Assembly (NCBI RefSeq): GCF_013911085.1 | Contig: NZ_JACERN010000033.1 | Span: 186,001 to 250,000 of the forward strand | Direction: 5' to 3' | DNA length: 64,000 nucleotides | Source of the DNA: Aquitalea aquatica | GTDB lineage: Bacteria > Pseudomonadota > Gammaproteobacteria > Burkholderiales > Chromobacteriaceae | In this document: one piece after another, positions 15,339-25,289 of the stretch | Numbering within the stretch: position 1 is the stretch's first letter | How the letters are laid out: every line of letters begins with the position of its first letter | The notes under the pieces: model-generated | What the model saw: only the letters and a program-made list of their open reading frames with translations | Databases searched by the model: none | Told to the model about the DNA's origin: nothing | Position numbers and translations under genes: made by a program

Positions 15339-17627
15339 TTAGAAGACAGTACCCAGCTGGAACTGGAAGCGTTGTTGCTTGTCGCCTTCCTTCTTGCGCA
15401 GCGGGTCGGCGTAACTGAACTTCATCGGTCCCAGTGGCGACAGCCAGGTCACGGCAAAACCGGCAGAGTAGCGCAGTTCGCTGCTCGGGGTACTGCCGGA
15501 GAAGGTGGTATCCCACACGCTGCCAGCATCGAAGAACACACTGGCACGTACCGACTTGTTGTCCTTCATGCCCGGGAAGGGGAACAGCACTTCGGCATTG
15601 GCCACCGCCTTGCGAGTACCACCCATGTAGTCACCATTGGTGTCTTTGGGGCCCAGGCTGTTGTTGTCATAGCCACGTACCGAACCGATACCACCCAGGT
15701 AGAAGTTCTGGAAGAACGGCAGCGTGGAGGTCTTGCCATAACCGCTGGCATAGCCCACTTCGCCATTGAGCATCAGGGTGTACGTCTTGGACAGCGGGAA
15801 GAACCACTGCTGACTATGCGTCAGGCGGTAGTACTCGAGATCGCCACCGGGCAGGCCGGCATCCGCCTGCACCTTGATCGAGGCACCGCGCGTCGGCCAC
15901 AGCGAGCTGTCGCGGGTATCGCGCCCCCAGCTGACCGAACCCAGCAGCGTCTTGTTCTTCGCACCGTACTGGTTGACGAAGTCGATATAGCGCTGCGGGC
16001 TGGTATCGTAAGTGGTGATCTTGGTCTGTTCCACACCAATACTGAAATTGATACGGTCAAACTCGGTCACCGGCACACCAAAGCGGACCGCGGCACCATC
16101 GGTGGAGGTTTTATAGGCCGAGGTCGAGGTGGCATCCGGATTGTACACACGGTGGTACAGGTCGTAGCCGAGGCTGACGCCATCCGGAGTGAAGTACGGG
16201 TCGGTAAACGACAGCGAGATGTTCTTGTTCACCTTGCCGTTGGAAATACCGAAAGACATATACTTGCCGGAGCCAAAGATATTGCTTTGCGAAATACTGG
16301 CCGACAGCTGGATGCCCTCACCCTGCACGAAGCCCACGCCGGCGGAGATACTGCCGGTGGCACGTTCTTTCAGATTGATGTTCATATCCACCTGATCGGG
16401 CGCATCCGCCACGGCCGGGGTTTCCACGGTGACATCTTCGAAGTAGCCCAGCAGCTCGATACGTTCCTTGCTGCGCTTGACACTGGCGGCATTGTAGGTA
16501 GCACCTTCCAGCTGGCGCAGCTCACGTCGCACCACTTCATCACGCGTCTTGGTGTTGCCGGCAATGTTGACGCGTCGCACATAGGTCTTGCGACCCGGAT
16601 CGACGAAGAAGGTGAAACCAACCTGCTTCTTGTCACGGTTGATTTCCGGTAGCGCGTTCACATTGGCAAAAGCATAGCCTTCATTGCCCAGGCGATCGCT
16701 CAGCGCCTTGACGCTTTCGGTCACCTTCTCGTTATTGAACACTTCGCCGTTCTTGAAGGTGATCAGCTTGCGCAGATCAGCCTCCGGCACTTTCAGATCG
16801 CCAGCCAGCTTGATATCGGAAACGGTAAATTTGCCGCCTTCGCTGACATTGATGGTAAGGAACATGTGTTCCTTGTCAGCGCTCATGGAAACCTGGGTCG
16901 ATTCAATATTGAATTCCAGATAGCCCTGGTTCTGATAGAAAGCCTTGAGCTTTTCCAGATCGCCGGTCAGCTTTTGCTTGGAGTACTGGTTATCCTTGGT
17001 CAGCCAGGACATCCAGCCGCCGGAAGTCAGCGTCATTTCGTCCAGCAACTGATCCTGAGTGAAGGCCTTGGTGCCAACAATTTGGATGTTTTTGATCTGG
17101 GCGGTAATGCCTTCGGTGATATCCAGCGTAACCGCGACGCGGTTACGCTCCAGCTTGGTCACCTGCGGGGTGATTTCCACCGCATATTTGCCACGGCTGT
17201 AGTACTGGCGCTTGAGCTCCTGTACCGCACCGTCCAGCAAGGCCTGGTCGAAAATGCGCGACTCGGCAAAACCATTGTCCTTGAGTGCCTTCTTCAGCTG
17301 ATCTTTGCTGAATTCCTTGGCGCCGTTGATGTTGAGCTGGGTAATCACCGGGCGCTCGGCCACGGCCACGATCACCACCCCATTGCGCGATTCGACCCGC
17401 ACATCGTCGAAAAAGCCGGTGGCAAACAGGCTCTTGATGGATTCACGCGCTTTTTCTTCGCTGAAGGTGTCGCCCACCTTGACCGGGAGGTAGTTGAAGA
17501 CGGTACCGGCTTCGGTACGCTGCAGGCCTTCAACCCGGATATCCTTGATTACGAACGGATCCGCAGCCCAAACAGCTGTTGCCGTAGTCATGCCCAGCAC
17601 AGCGGCCGCAAGTAGTTTCAATTTCAT
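15339..17627 (-). CDS. bamA: Outer membrane protein assembly factor BamA
   Basis: 762 residues: signal peptide MKLKLLAAAVLGMTTATAVWA, five POTRA domains (about 22-420; the first starts FVIKDIRVEGLQRTEAGTVF), and a 16-strand beta barrel with the lid-lock motif region FYLGGIGSVRGYD and the C-terminal FQFQLGTVF ending in Phe. BamA is the central insertase for outer-membrane beta barrels. Its place between rseP and skp is the conserved order. Length and domain layout are complete. Confidence 0.98.
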   Translation of the reverse strand: MKLKLLAAAVLGMTTATAVWAADPFVIKDIRVEGLQRTEAGTVFNYLPVKVGDTFSEEKARESIKSLFATGFFDDVRVESRNGVVIVAVAERPVITQLNINGAKEFSKDQLKKALKDNGFAESRIFDQALLDGAVQELKRQYYSRGKYAVEITPQVTKLERNRVAVTLDITEGITAQIKNIQIVGTKAFTQDQLLDEMTLTSGGWMSWLTKDNQYSKQKLTGDLEKLKAFYQNQGYLEFNIESTQVSMSADKEHMFLTINVSEGGKFTVSDIKLAGDLKVPEADLRKLITFKNGEVFNNEKVTESVKALSDRLGNEGYAFANVNALPEINRDKKQVGFTFFVDPGRKTYVRRVNIAGNTKTRDEVVRRELRQLEGATYNAASVKRSKERIELLGYFEDVTVETPAVADAPDQVDMNINLKERATGSISAGVGFVQGEGIQLSASISQSNIFGSGKYMSFGISNGKVNKNISLSFTDPYFTPDGVSLGYDLYHRVYNPDATSTSAYKTSTDGAAVRFGVPVTEFDRINFSIGVEQTKITTYDTSPQRYIDFVNQYGAKNKTLLGSVSWGRDTRDSSLWPTRGASIKVQADAGLPGGDLEYYRLTHSQQWFFPLSKTYTLMLNGEVGYASGYGKTSTLPFFQNFYLGGIGSVRGYDNNSLGPKDTNGDYMGGTRKAVANAEVLFPFPGMKDNKSVRASVFFDAGSVWDTTFSGSTPSSELRYSAGFAVTWLSPLGPMKFSYADPLRKKEGDKQQRFQFQLGTVF

Positions 17628-17636
17628 AGGTTTGTT

Positions 17637-18983
17637 TTAACCCCCAAAAAGGCGGCTGATATCGTTCAGCACGGCAAATAGCATCAGCGACGCCAGCAGG
17701 ATGAATCCGATCTTCTGTCCAAACAGTTGCGCACGCTCGCTTAACGGGCGGCCTTTGACCAGCTCCGCGACATAATACATTAAGTGCCCACCATCCAGCA
17801 CAGGTATCGGCAATAGATTCAACACGCCGATACTGACACTGATCAGTGCCAGAAATTCAAGATACGGGCTCCAGCCCTCCCGTGCAGTCTGGCCGGCAAT
17901 GCTGGCAATGGTCAGCGGGCCAGACAAATTATCCAGCGACGCCTGACCGATCACCATGCGCCCAAGAAACTTCAGGCTCATCCAGGCGGTGTTGGTGGTC
18001 TTGTGCAAGGCTTCGACGGCAGCTTCCGCCACGCCGGGCTTATGCATGAAGCTCAGCTGCTTCATCCAGGCACTGTCCAGCAGTGGTGCGGCACCGATAC
18101 GGCCTATCATCACATCACCATCCGCCACGGTGGCCGGGCGCAGTTTGACATCCTGCGGCTTGCCGTCACGCTCGATACGAATCAGCAATTCCTTGCCCGG
18201 ACTTTCGTGGATCAGCTTGACCCAGGCATCCCAGCTGGCCAGCGGCTTGCCATCAGCCGACAACAATTTGTCACCGGCCTTCAGCCCAGCCTTGGAAGCC
18301 ACGCTACCCTCTTCCACCCCGCCAATGGCAGGCAGATAACGCATCGGCATCAGGCCCGGATTACCCTGCTCCAGCGCCTTGAGTGCATCTTCATCGGCCT
18401 GCGCCGGGTCGATGCTGCGCAACTGAGTGGTAGCCTGGGCTGTTTTGACTTGCACGCGGATCGGCACATCACCACTACCAGCCGCATCCACCAGTGCCAG
18501 CCGCAGCTGCTGCCAGTCAGCCACTGACTGACCATTGACCGACAACACCCGATCACCCGCCTGAAAACCGGCCGTTGCTGCCAGGCTGGGCGTCAGCACC
18601 GTCCCCACCTGCGGCAACAACTGCACCATGCCACCGGCAATCACCGCCCAGTAGAACAAGACCGCCAGCAGCAGATTGGCCAACGGCCCGGCCACCACAA
18701 TGGCCATACGCTTGAGTACGTGCTGGTTATTGAAGGCCAGGTGGCGCTCCTCCTCCGGCACTTCCATTTCGCGCTCATCCAGCATGCGCACATAACCGCC
18801 CAGCGGAATCGGGCTGATGGCCCACTCGGTATCCCCACGCTGGAAGGTATACAGCGGCTTGCCAAAACCCACAGAAAAACGCAGTACCTTGACACCACAC
18901 AGCCGCGCCACCCAGAAGTGGCCCAGTTCGTGGAAGGTGACCAGTACGCCAATAGCCACCAGAAATGCAATAAATGTCAGCAT
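17637..18983 (-). CDS. rseP: Intramembrane zinc metalloprotease RseP
   Basis: 448 residues. The first membrane helix carries the active site H18-E19-L-G-H22 ([15 protein letters not shown]), with two PDZ domains in the middle ([21 protein letters not shown] and later [15 protein letters not shown]). The third-ligand region [16 protein letters not shown] is near the C-terminus. RseP performs site-2 cleavage of anti-sigma factors and clears signal peptide remnants. It overlaps dxr by seven bases and precedes bamA by nine, so it belongs to the envelope biogenesis operon. Confidence 0.97.
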   Translation of the reverse strand: MLTFIAFLVAIGVLVTFHELGHFWVARLCGVKVLRFSVGFGKPLYTFQRGDTEWAISPIPLGGYVRMLDEREMEVPEEERHLAFNNQHVLKRMAIVVAGPLANLLLAVLFYWAVIAGGMVQLLPQVGTVLTPSLAATAGFQAGDRVLSVNGQSVADWQQLRLALVDAAGSGDVPIRVQVKTAQATTQLRSIDPAQADEDALKALEQGNPGLMPMRYLPAIGGVEEGSVASKAGLKAGDKLLSADGKPLASWDAWVKLIHESPGKELLIRIERDGKPQDVKLRPATVADGDVMIGRIGAAPLLDSAWMKQLSFMHKPGVAEAAVEALHKTTNTAWMSLKFLGRMVIGQASLDNLSGPLTIASIAGQTAREGWSPYLEFLALISVSIGVLNLLPIPVLDGGHLMYYVAELVKGRPLSERAQLFGQKIGFILLASLMLFAVLNDISRLFGG

Positions 18984-20158
18984 GAGCCCACCTTGTTCGC
19001 GGCAAAGCGTCGCGCCTCGCCATCCTTGTCCAGCAGCGCCGCCAGCGTGCCACTGGCCGACAGGCTGACACCCGCCAGCGTAGCTTCCACCACCTTGGCG
19101 ATATCAACAAAACGCAGACGACCTTCCAGGAAAGCCGCCACTGCCACTTCATTAGCCGCGTTCAGCACCGCTGGGGCATCCCCACCGCTTTGCAGCGAAG
19201 CGAATGCCAAGCCCAGACAGGGAAAGCGCTGTAAATCCGGCTGCTCGAAAGTGAGCGAGCCCATGCTGAAGAAATCCAGTGATGCCACACCAGCTTCGAT
19301 ACGCTCCGGCCAGGCCAGTGCACAGGCAATCGGCGTGCGCATATCAGGCGAACCCAGTTGCGCCAGCACCGAGCCATCGCGGTATTGCACCATGGAATGG
19401 ATGACACTTTGCGGATGCACCACCACATCAATGCGCTCCGGCGGCGCAGCAAACAGCCAGTGCGCCTCGATCACTTCCAGCCCCTTGTTCATCAGGCTGG
19501 CCGAGTCCACCGAAATCTTGCGCCCCATCACCCAGTTGGGATGGCGACAGGCATCCTCAGGGGTAACCTGCAGCAAAGCCTCGGCACTGTGTTGGCGAAA
19601 CGGCCCGCCCGATGCGGTCAGGATGATCTTGCGAATACCCGAGGCATCCAGATTGCCGGCATAGTCATGCGGCAAGGACTGGAAAATGGCGTTGTGCTCG
19701 CTATCCACCGGCAGCAGGGTGGCACCGTGTTCGCGCACGGTTTCCATGAACAACCGGCCAGCCACCACCAGAGCTTCCTTGTTGGCCAGCAGGATTTTCT
19801 TGCCGGCACGTGCAGCAGCCATCGCAGACGGCAAGCCGGCAGCGCCGACAATGGCCGCCATCACCACATCCACTTCGGACAAGGCGGCTACCCGCTCCAA
19901 CGCAGCTGCGCCGTACAGCACCTCGGTAGCCAGGCCCTGCTCACGCAACCGGCCTTGCAAGGCATTGGCGGAGGCCGCATCGGCCACTACGACATAAAGA
20001 GGAAGAAAACGACAAGCCTGCTCGAACAGGCGATCCACTTGGCGGTGACCACTAAGAGCCACTACCCGGTAACGATCAGGATGACGGGCAACCACATCCA
20101 GCGTGTTGACGCCGATACTGCCGGTTGCCCCAAGAACTGCAATGCCTTGAGGTTTCAT
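18977..20158 (-). CDS. dxr: 1-deoxy-D-xylulose 5-phosphate reductoisomerase
   Basis: 393 residues. The NADPH motif [13 protein letters not shown] is at 9-21; the catalytic region [13 protein letters not shown] and the substrate loop TASGGPFR are intact, followed by [19 protein letters not shown]. It makes 2-C-methyl-D-erythritol 4-phosphate, the committed step of the MEP isoprenoid pathway, which feeds undecaprenyl phosphate made by the neighbouring uppS. cdsA lies nine bases upstream and rseP overlaps downstream. Confidence 0.98.
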   Translation of the reverse strand: MKPQGIAVLGATGSIGVNTLDVVARHPDRYRVVALSGHRQVDRLFEQACRFLPLYVVVADAASANALQGRLREQGLATEVLYGAAALERVAALSEVDVVMAAIVGAAGLPSAMAAARAGKKILLANKEALVVAGRLFMETVREHGATLLPVDSEHNAIFQSLPHDYAGNLDASGIRKIILTASGGPFRQHSAEALLQVTPEDACRHPNWVMGRKISVDSASLMNKGLEVIEAHWLFAAPPERIDVVVHPQSVIHSMVQYRDGSVLAQLGSPDMRTPIACALAWPERIEAGVASLDFFSMGSLTFEQPDLQRFPCLGLAFASLQSGGDAPAVLNAANEVAVAAFLEGRLRFVDIAKVVEATLAGVSLSASGTLAALLDKDGEARRFAANKVGSC

Positions 20159-20167
20159 GAGATGAGC

Positions 20168-20974
20168 TTACAGCCCGCCCAGCACGCGCAGCGCATTGCT
20201 GACTGCCAGAACGGCAATGAGACTATCGATTCGGTCATAAACGCCGCCATGTCCAGGCAGCAGCTTGCTGCTGTCTTTCATGCCCGAGACGCGCTTGAAC
20301 CAGGATTCCAGCAGATCGCCGCAGACACTGACCGCAGTCAGCGGCAAGGCCAGCAGCACCAGCCCCCACAACGGCAGCCCTACAGAAATCCAGCCCAGCT
20401 TGCTGACGATGACCACATACACCGCCACGCCGACCAGTGCGCCATACACCCCTTCCCAGCTCTTGCCGGGACTGATGGACGGTGCCAGCTTGCGCTTGCC
20501 AAAGGCTTTGCCAGAGAAATAAGCCGCCACATCCGCCACCCATACCAGGCCCATCACGGCCAGCAAGGTCAGGGCATGGGCGCTGTCGGCCTGCGGCCGC
20601 CACTCCAGGAAACCATACCAGGCTGGCAGCATCAGCAACCAGCCCAGCAGCATGGCCAGCGGCAAGGACGCCAGCTTCCAGCGCCGCACCAGCCACAAGG
20701 GCATCACCAGCAACCAGAACACCAGCGCCAGACCATGCCCGGCTAGCGGCATATGCCAGCCTTGCTGCCAGGAGACACCAGCAAATAGGCTGCTCAGCGC
20801 CAGGTAGGCCCATTGCAGCACACCATGCAAACCGGCCATGCGGGAGAATTCCCACAGCGCCAGCAGGATGATCAGCCAGGAAAAGCCGGCCCAGGCATTG
20901 GCCGGAAACAGAAATAGTGCCGCCAGCATCAGCGGCAGCAACACCAGGGCAGTCAGAATGCGTGTCTTGAGCAT
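20168..20974 (-). CDS. cdsA: Phosphatidate cytidylyltransferase
   Basis: 268 residues, about seven membrane helices, and the CDP-diglyceride synthase signature near the C-terminus: SVCGDLLESWFKRVSGMKDSSKLLPGHGGVYDRIDS, seen here as KRVSGMKDSSKLLPGHGG. It converts phosphatidic acid and CTP to CDP-diacylglycerol, the precursor of membrane phospholipids. It lies six bases after uppS and nine before dxr. Confidence 0.97.
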   Translation of the reverse strand: MLKTRILTALVLLPLMLAALFLFPANAWAGFSWLIILLALWEFSRMAGLHGVLQWAYLALSSLFAGVSWQQGWHMPLAGHGLALVFWLLVMPLWLVRRWKLASLPLAMLLGWLLMLPAWYGFLEWRPQADSAHALTLLAVMGLVWVADVAAYFSGKAFGKRKLAPSISPGKSWEGVYGALVGVAVYVVIVSKLGWISVGLPLWGLVLLALPLTAVSVCGDLLESWFKRVSGMKDSSKLLPGHGGVYDRIDSLIAVLAVSNALRVLGGL

Positions 20975-20980
20975 GGAGGA

Positions 20981-21730
20981 TCAGTTTCTGCGCTGCTGGA
21001 CCGGCAGCTGTTCGCTGGTACGGCCAAAACGGCGCTCACGTTCGCGATAGGAATTGAGCGCGCCCTCCAGGGCCGTGCGATCAAAATCCGGCCACAGCAG
21101 ATCGGTAAAGTACAGCTCGGAATAAGCCAGCTGCCACAACAGGAAGTTGCTGATGCGCTGCTCGCCACCCGTACGGATGAACAGATCAGGCTCCGGTGCC
21201 CAGTGCGTGGACAAGCGCTCGGCCAGATTCTCTTCGGTAATCTGGCTGACACCGTCAGCAATCAGGCCATTGACGGCATTGAGTACATCCCAGCGGCCAC
21301 CGTAGTCGGCGGCGATGCTCAGCACCAGGCCATCATTGCCGGCAGTCTTGTCTTCCGCCGCCTGAATGCGCTCGGCCAGCGCCGGGCTGAAACGCTCACG
21401 CGTACCCAACACCCGCAAGCGGATATTGTTGGCATGCAGCTTGCTGACTTCGTTTTCCAGCGCGCGAATGAACAAATCCATCAGGAAGGACACCTCATCC
21501 TGCGGCCGCCGCCAGTTTTCCGTGGAAAAGGCGAACAGCGTCAGGTACTCCACCCCCAGCTCCTTGCAGGCGGTCACTACTTCGCGCACGGTATCCAGCC
21601 CTTTTTTATGGCCGGCTACCCGTGGCAGGAAACGCTTTTTGGCCCAACGGCCATTGCCATCCATGATGATGGCGATATGCCGGGGTACGCAGCGCACCTC
21701 CGGCACGTCCTTGGTGGAGCTTCCAAACAA
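20981..21730 (-). CDS. uppS: Undecaprenyl diphosphate synthase (cis-prenyltransferase)
   Basis: 249 residues. The Z-type prenyltransferase P-loop [13 protein letters not shown] contains the catalytic D24. [17 protein letters not shown], the C-terminal [23 protein letters not shown] (seen as [15 protein letters not shown]) and WPDFD close the fold. It makes C55-PP, the lipid carrier for peptidoglycan and O-antigen. It follows frr by 11 bases in the frr-uppS-cdsA-dxr-rseP-bamA order. Confidence 0.98.
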   Translation of the reverse strand: MFGSSTKDVPEVRCVPRHIAIIMDGNGRWAKKRFLPRVAGHKKGLDTVREVVTACKELGVEYLTLFAFSTENWRRPQDEVSFLMDLFIRALENEVSKLHANNIRLRVLGTRERFSPALAERIQAAEDKTAGNDGLVLSIAADYGGRWDVLNAVNGLIADGVSQITEENLAERLSTHWAPEPDLFIRTGGEQRISNFLLWQLAYSELYFTDLLWPDFDRTALEGALNSYRERERRFGRTSEQLPVQQRRN

Positions 21731-21741
21731 GGCTATTTCCT

Positions 21742-22299
21742 TTATACCGCCATCAGGTCTGCTTCTTTACCTGCCAGTGCCTTGTCGATCTCGGCAATGA
21801 ACTTGTCAGTCATTTTCTGGATGTCGTCTTGGCCGCGGCGCTCGTCGTCCTCGGTAATCGACTTATCCTTGAGCAGGTTCTTGAAGTCATTGTTGGCATC
21901 GCGGCGGATATTGCGCACGGCCACGCGGGCACCTTCAGCCTCGCTCTTCACTACCTTGATCAGGTCGCGACGACGCTCTTCGGTCAGCATCGGCATCGGC
22001 ACGCGGATGATCTCACCCATGGAAGCCGGATTCAGGCCCAGATCGGAATCACGAATGGCCTTTTCGATCTTGGCCACCATATTCTTTTCCCAGGCTTGCA
22101 CACCGATGGTGCGGGAGTCGATCAGGCTGACATTAGCCACCTGATTCACCGGCACACCGCTGCCATAGTAATCGACCATGACATGATCAAGAATGCCGGT
22201 GTGGGCGCGACCTGTTCGCACTTTGGTCAGGTCGGTCTTGAACGCCTCCAGAGTCTTGTTCATCTTCTGCTCGGCGGATTTCTTGACTTCATTAATCAT
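21742..22299 (-). CDS. frr: Ribosome recycling factor
   Basis: 185 residues from ATG 22299 ([21 protein letters not shown]), the standard RRF length. [23 protein letters not shown] and the C-terminal [25 protein letters not shown] fit the two-domain RRF. With EF-G it splits post-termination ribosomes. An upstream in-frame extension of 11 codons lies inside the pyrH terminator and is rejected. A terminator separates it from pyrH, so it probably has its own weak promoter or depends on read-through. Confidence 0.98.
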   Translation of the reverse strand: MINEVKKSAEQKMNKTLEAFKTDLTKVRTGRAHTGILDHVMVDYYGSGVPVNQVANVSLIDSRTIGVQAWEKNMVAKIEKAIRDSDLGLNPASMGEIIRVPMPMLTEERRRDLIKVVKSEAEGARVAVRNIRRDANNDFKNLLKDKSITEDDERRGQDDIQKMTDKFIAEIDKALAGKEADLMAV

Positions 22300-22323
22300 G
22301 CTTGCTCCAAAAATCGGTACTTT

Positions 22324-22362
22324 GAAAAACAAGGCGGAAAGCGGCTTCCAGCCGTTTCCGCC
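22324..22362 (-). terminator. Intrinsic terminator after pyrH
   Basis: On the minus strand GGCGGAAA-CGGC-TGGAA-GCCG-CTTTCCGCC forms a long, nearly continuous stem (22333-22362), followed by TTGTTTTTC. It lies 18 bases after the pyrH stop and 25 before the frr start. Confidence 0.8.
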
Positions 22363-22380
22363 CCTTGGTATTCGTCAAGC

Positions 22381-23100
22381 TCAGCAGTGTACCAGCGTGC
22401 CTTCATCTTCGCCAAGCACTACGCGCTTGAGTGCGCCCTGCTTGAAGATGCTGAACACTTTGATATTCAGGTGCTGGTCGCGGCACAGCGCGAAGGCAGT
22501 GGCATCCATCACCTTCAGATTACGCCCGATGGCCTCATCAAAAGTCAGGGTCTGGTAGCGCACGGCATCGGGATTCTTTTTCGGATCATCGGTATACACG
22601 CCATCCACCTTGGTGGCCTTGAGCATGATATCGACATTCATTTCCATGCCGCGCAGTGCAGCTGCGGTATCGGTGGTGAAGAAGGGATTGCCGGTGCCTG
22701 CACCGAAAATTACCACTTTGCCCTCTTCCAGATACTGCATGGCCTTGCCGCGCACATAGGGCTCGGCAATCTGCTGCATGGTCAGTGCAGATTGCACGCG
22801 GGCAATCAGACCAACCTTGCCCATGGCATCCTTCAGCGCCAGTGCATTCATCACCGTCGCCATCATGCCCATGTAGTCGGCCGTTGCGCGGTCCATGCCG
22901 CTGGCAGCGCTGGATACGCCACGGAAAATATTGCCGCCACCAATCACGATACCCACCTGCACGCCAAGCTCTACCACTTCCTTGATCTGGCCAACAATCT
23001 GCTCGATGGTCGAGCGGTTGATGCCATAGTTATCGTCGCCCATCAGGGCTTCACCAGACAGCTTGAGCAGAATGCGTTTATAGGAAGGAGCTTGGCTCAT
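22381..23100 (-). CDS. pyrH: UMP kinase
   Basis: 239 residues from ATG 23100 ([22 protein letters not shown]). The amino-acid-kinase fold motifs [17 protein letters not shown] and [16 protein letters not shown] are present, the last being the acceptor-site region of bacterial UMP kinases. It phosphorylates UMP to UDP for RNA, DNA and sugar-nucleotide synthesis. It lies between tsf and frr, the usual order, but is flanked by terminators on both sides. Confidence 0.98.
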   Translation of the reverse strand: MSQAPSYKRILLKLSGEALMGDDNYGINRSTIEQIVGQIKEVVELGVQVGIVIGGGNIFRGVSSAASGMDRATADYMGMMATVMNALALKDAMGKVGLIARVQSALTMQQIAEPYVRGKAMQYLEEGKVVIFGAGTGNPFFTTDTAAALRGMEMNVDIMLKATKVDGVYTDDPKKNPDAVRYQTLTFDEAIGRNLKVMDATAFALCRDQHLNIKVFSIFKQGALKRVVLGEDEGTLVHC

Positions 23101-23136
23101 GATAACCTCGAGTTGGGTGTTTTTAGGGCGTTCAGT

Positions 23137-23170
23137 TTGCAAAACGGCACCCTGCAGGCAGGGTGCCGTT
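23137..23170 (-). terminator. Intrinsic terminator after tsf
   Basis: A 13-bp perfect stem (23143-23155 with 23158-23170) is followed on the minus strand by TTTTGCAAAC. It lies 23 bases after the tsf stop and 42 bases before the pyrH start, so pyrH expression needs read-through or its own promoter. Confidence 0.85.
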
Positions 23171-23192
23171 CGATCATACAGTCTTGTCAGAC

Positions 23193-24059
23193 TTACAGCT
23201 TGGCAGCAGCAGCCACTTCAGCAGCATAGTCTACAACCTTCTTCTCGATGCCTTCGCCAACAACAAACATGGCGAATGCTTTTACGGAAGCGGATTTTTC
23301 AGCCAGCAGCTTTTCAACGGTCACGTCCGGGTTCTTGACGAAAGGCTGACCCACCAGGGTCACTTCAGCCAGGTACTTGTTGACGCGGCCTTCTACCATC
23401 TTGGCGACGATATCAGCCGGCTTGCCGGATTCGGCAGCTTGCGCGGTGTAGATCTTGCGTTCTTGCTCCAGGGTTTCGGCCGGAACCTGATCCTTGGAAA
23501 CACAGATCGGCTTGGAAGCAGCGATGTGCATGGCAATATCGCGACCCAGCGCTTCGTCACCCTTCAGATCAACGATAACGCCGATCTTGGCACCGTGCAG
23601 GTAGGTGGCGATGGTGCCGTCGGTTTCGTAACGCACGAAACGACGGATAGTCATGTTCTCACCCAGCTTGGCAATGGCAGCCTTGCGAATTTCTTCTACG
23701 GACACGCCGTCTACTTCAACAGCGGACAGGGCTTCAACATCAGCCGGGTTCGCAGTTGCAGCAGCCTGGGCAGCAGCAGCCGCCAGGGCCAGGAAGGTCG
23801 GGTCCTTGGCAACGAAGTCGGTTTCACAGTTCACTTCAACCAGGGCGCCAACGCCACCAGCCACGTAGGAACCGATGATACCTTCGGCAGCCAGACGGCC
23901 AGCCATCTTGGAAGCCTTGTTACCGGACTTGATACGCAGAATTTCTTCGGCCTTGGCAGCGTCGCCTTCAGCTTCAACCAGGGCTTTTTTGCACTCCATC
24001 ATGCCCAGGCCGGTAGCAGCGCGCAGATCCGAAACCATCTTTGCGGTAATTTCCGCCAT
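23193..24059 (-). CDS. tsf: Elongation factor Ts
   Basis: 288 residues. The N-terminal UBA-like part [27 protein letters not shown] is followed by the EF-Tu contact motif [20 protein letters not shown] stands just upstream of ATG 24059. EF-Ts is the nucleotide exchange factor for EF-Tu. The gene follows rpsB with a terminator in between, an arrangement that makes tsf partly dependent on read-through. Codon choice is strongly biased as expected for a highly expressed gene. Confidence 0.98.
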   Translation of the reverse strand: MAEITAKMVSDLRAATGLGMMECKKALVEAEGDAAKAEEILRIKSGNKASKMAGRLAAEGIIGSYVAGGVGALVEVNCETDFVAKDPTFLALAAAAAQAAATANPADVEALSAVEVDGVSVEEIRKAAIAKLGENMTIRRFVRYETDGTIATYLHGAKIGVIVDLKGDEALGRDIAMHIAASKPICVSKDQVPAETLEQERKIYTAQAAESGKPADIVAKMVEGRVNKYLAEVTLVGQPFVKNPDVTVEKLLAEKSASVKAFAMFVVGEGIEKKVVDYAAEVAAAAKL

Positions 24060-24096
24060 TTGTAACTCCTGTATTCGATACGTAAGGTAATCAGGT

Positions 24097-24122
24097 CTAA
24101 AAAAAGGGGCTTGCGCCCCCTT
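24097..24122 (-). terminator. Intrinsic terminator between rpsB and tsf
   Basis: Minus strand AAGGGGGCGCAAGCCCCTT forms a compact GC-rich hairpin with a GCAA-type loop, followed by a run of T residues (TTTTTTTAG). It lies ten bases after the rpsB stop. Confidence 0.85.
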
Positions 24123-24132
24123 TCGAGTCTGC

Positions 24133-24861
24133 TTACTCAGCCTGGGCCGTTTCAGCAGCGGCTACGACTTCTTGCAGCGACTGAGCGCGGCCTTCCAGTA
24201 CGGCGTCGGCGATGCCGCGAGCGTACAGGCGGATAGCGCGACTGGAGTCATCGTTACCCGGAACTACGTAGTCGATGCCGTCCGGGGAGTTGTTGGTATC
24301 AACAACGCCGATAACCGGGATGCCCAGTTTCTTGGCTTCAACAATGGTACCTTTCTGGTAGCCAGTGTCGATAACGAAGATGGCGTCCGGCAGGCCCTTC
24401 ATATCTTTGATACCGCCCAGCGAGCGTTCCAGTTTGTCAACTTCGCGTTGCAGGTCCAACAGTTCTTTCTTGTTGTAACCCATGTCAGCGCCTTCCAGGA
24501 TGGCACGCTTCTCTTCAAGACGCTTGATGGACTGCTTCACGGTCTTGTAGTTGGTCAGCATGCCGCCGAGCCAGCGGTGATCAACAAACGGCATGCCAGC
24601 GCGAGCGGCTTCTTCACGGACGATCTCACGTGCCTGACGCTTGGTACCAACAAACATTACGGTACCCTTGTTGGCGGCCAGACGACGCACATATTCCTGG
24701 GCGCTGATGAACAGCGGCAGAGTCTTTTCCAGGTTGATGATGTGAATCTTGTTGCGGCTGCCAAAGATGTACTGAGCCATCTTCGGGTTCCAGAAACGGG
24801 TTTGGTGGCCGAAGTGAACACCGGCCTCAAGCATTTGACGCATGGTAACGTTGGTGGACAT
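24133..24861 (-). CDS. rpsB: 30S ribosomal protein S2
   Basis: 242 residues from ATG 24861 ([20 protein letters not shown]), preceded by [32 protein letters not shown] and the later [27 protein letters not shown] are S2 signatures. It is the last gene of the long cluster in genome order and the first transcribed of the rpsB-tsf pair. It has a clear promoter at 24988-25017 and a structured leader that may mediate autoregulation. Confidence 0.98.
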   Translation of the reverse strand: MSTNVTMRQMLEAGVHFGHQTRFWNPKMAQYIFGSRNKIHIINLEKTLPLFISAQEYVRRLAANKGTVMFVGTKRQAREIVREEAARAGMPFVDHRWLGGMLTNYKTVKQSIKRLEEKRAILEGADMGYNKKELLDLQREVDKLERSLGGIKDMKGLPDAIFVIDTGYQKGTIVEAKKLGIPVIGVVDTNNSPDGIDYVVPGNDDSSRAIRLYARGIADAVLEGRAQSLQEVVAAAETAQAE

Positions 24862-24889
24862 GCAAAAACTCCTTAAAGGGTTAAGCCTC

Positions 24890-24948
24890 CATCCGCGCAG
24901 ACAACCGTCAGTATCAGAAAAAAATGACGGCACCCTTTGGCACGGATG
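24890..24948 (-). promoter_or_regulatory. Structured rpsB mRNA leader, candidate S2 autoregulatory element
   Basis: Between the predicted start point and the rpsB ribosome site, two nested helices can form: CATCCG/CGGATG (24943-24948 with 24890-24895) enclosing CCGTCA/TGACGG (24925-24930 with 24905-24910). rpsB leaders bound by S2 are known in proteobacteria; match to that RNA family was not tested. Confidence 0.5.
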
Positions 24949-24987
24949 TGCGTAGTTTATTCCCCTACCCAATGTAGAGGACGCAAG

Positions 24988-25017
24988 ATTCTAGCACCAC
25001 AGCGCAAGCTCACTCAA
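24988..25017 (-). promoter_or_regulatory. Probable sigma-70 promoter of rpsB
   Basis: Minus-strand TTGAGT (25012-25017) and TAGAAT (24988-24993) have an 18-base spacer. The start point would be near 24981, giving a leader of about 120 bases. The -35 box overlaps the last codons of the small membrane protein gene. Confidence 0.6.
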
Positions 25018-25210
25018 GCGTCTTGCCTGCATTTGCCTGCTCACGGGCCAATTCCTGCCGTTTTCGCAGGCGGCGCCGTGTCATTCTTGCAATAAACAGA
25101 GTGGGCAGGAAGCCGAGGAAAAACAGGATGGAAAAGGTAGCCCACAGGCTGTTCTGCGCCACTGCCAGCATCAACACCACGTAGAGCCAGCCGATCAATA
25201 CCATGTACAT
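25010..25210 (-). CDS. Small inner-membrane protein (66 aa)
   Basis: From ATG 25210 (or 25204) the product is MYMVLIGWLYVVLMLAVAQN followed by a second hydrophobic helix and a strongly basic tail (ARMTRRRLRKRQELAREQANAGKTLE). Two membrane helices with a cytoplasmic positive tail are predicted. Upstream frame extension would run into the promoter region of the nitronate monooxygenase gene and is not used. I do not recognise a named family. It is divergent from the next gene and its 3-prime end carries the rpsB promoter. Confidence 0.6.
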   Translation of the reverse strand: MYMVLIGWLYVVLMLAVAQNSLWATFSILFFLGFLPTLFIARMTRRRLRKRQELAREQANAGKTLE

Positions 25211-25289
25211 AATCAAACAACCGTTTGAAATTTTCGAAAAAAGCCTGAACAATAGCCCGACATTGTAAACCACCTGCCCGGCCACCATC

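Noticed and set aside
14934-16652. 572-codon open frame on the plus strand opposite skp and bamA
   Set aside because: Shadow of highly biased codons in bamA; no ribosome site, no family motifs, low-complexity composition.
21829-23229. 466-codon plus-strand frame opposite frr and pyrH
   Set aside because: Runs through both genes and the pyrH and tsf terminators; composition is typical of antisense frames in GC-rich coding DNA.
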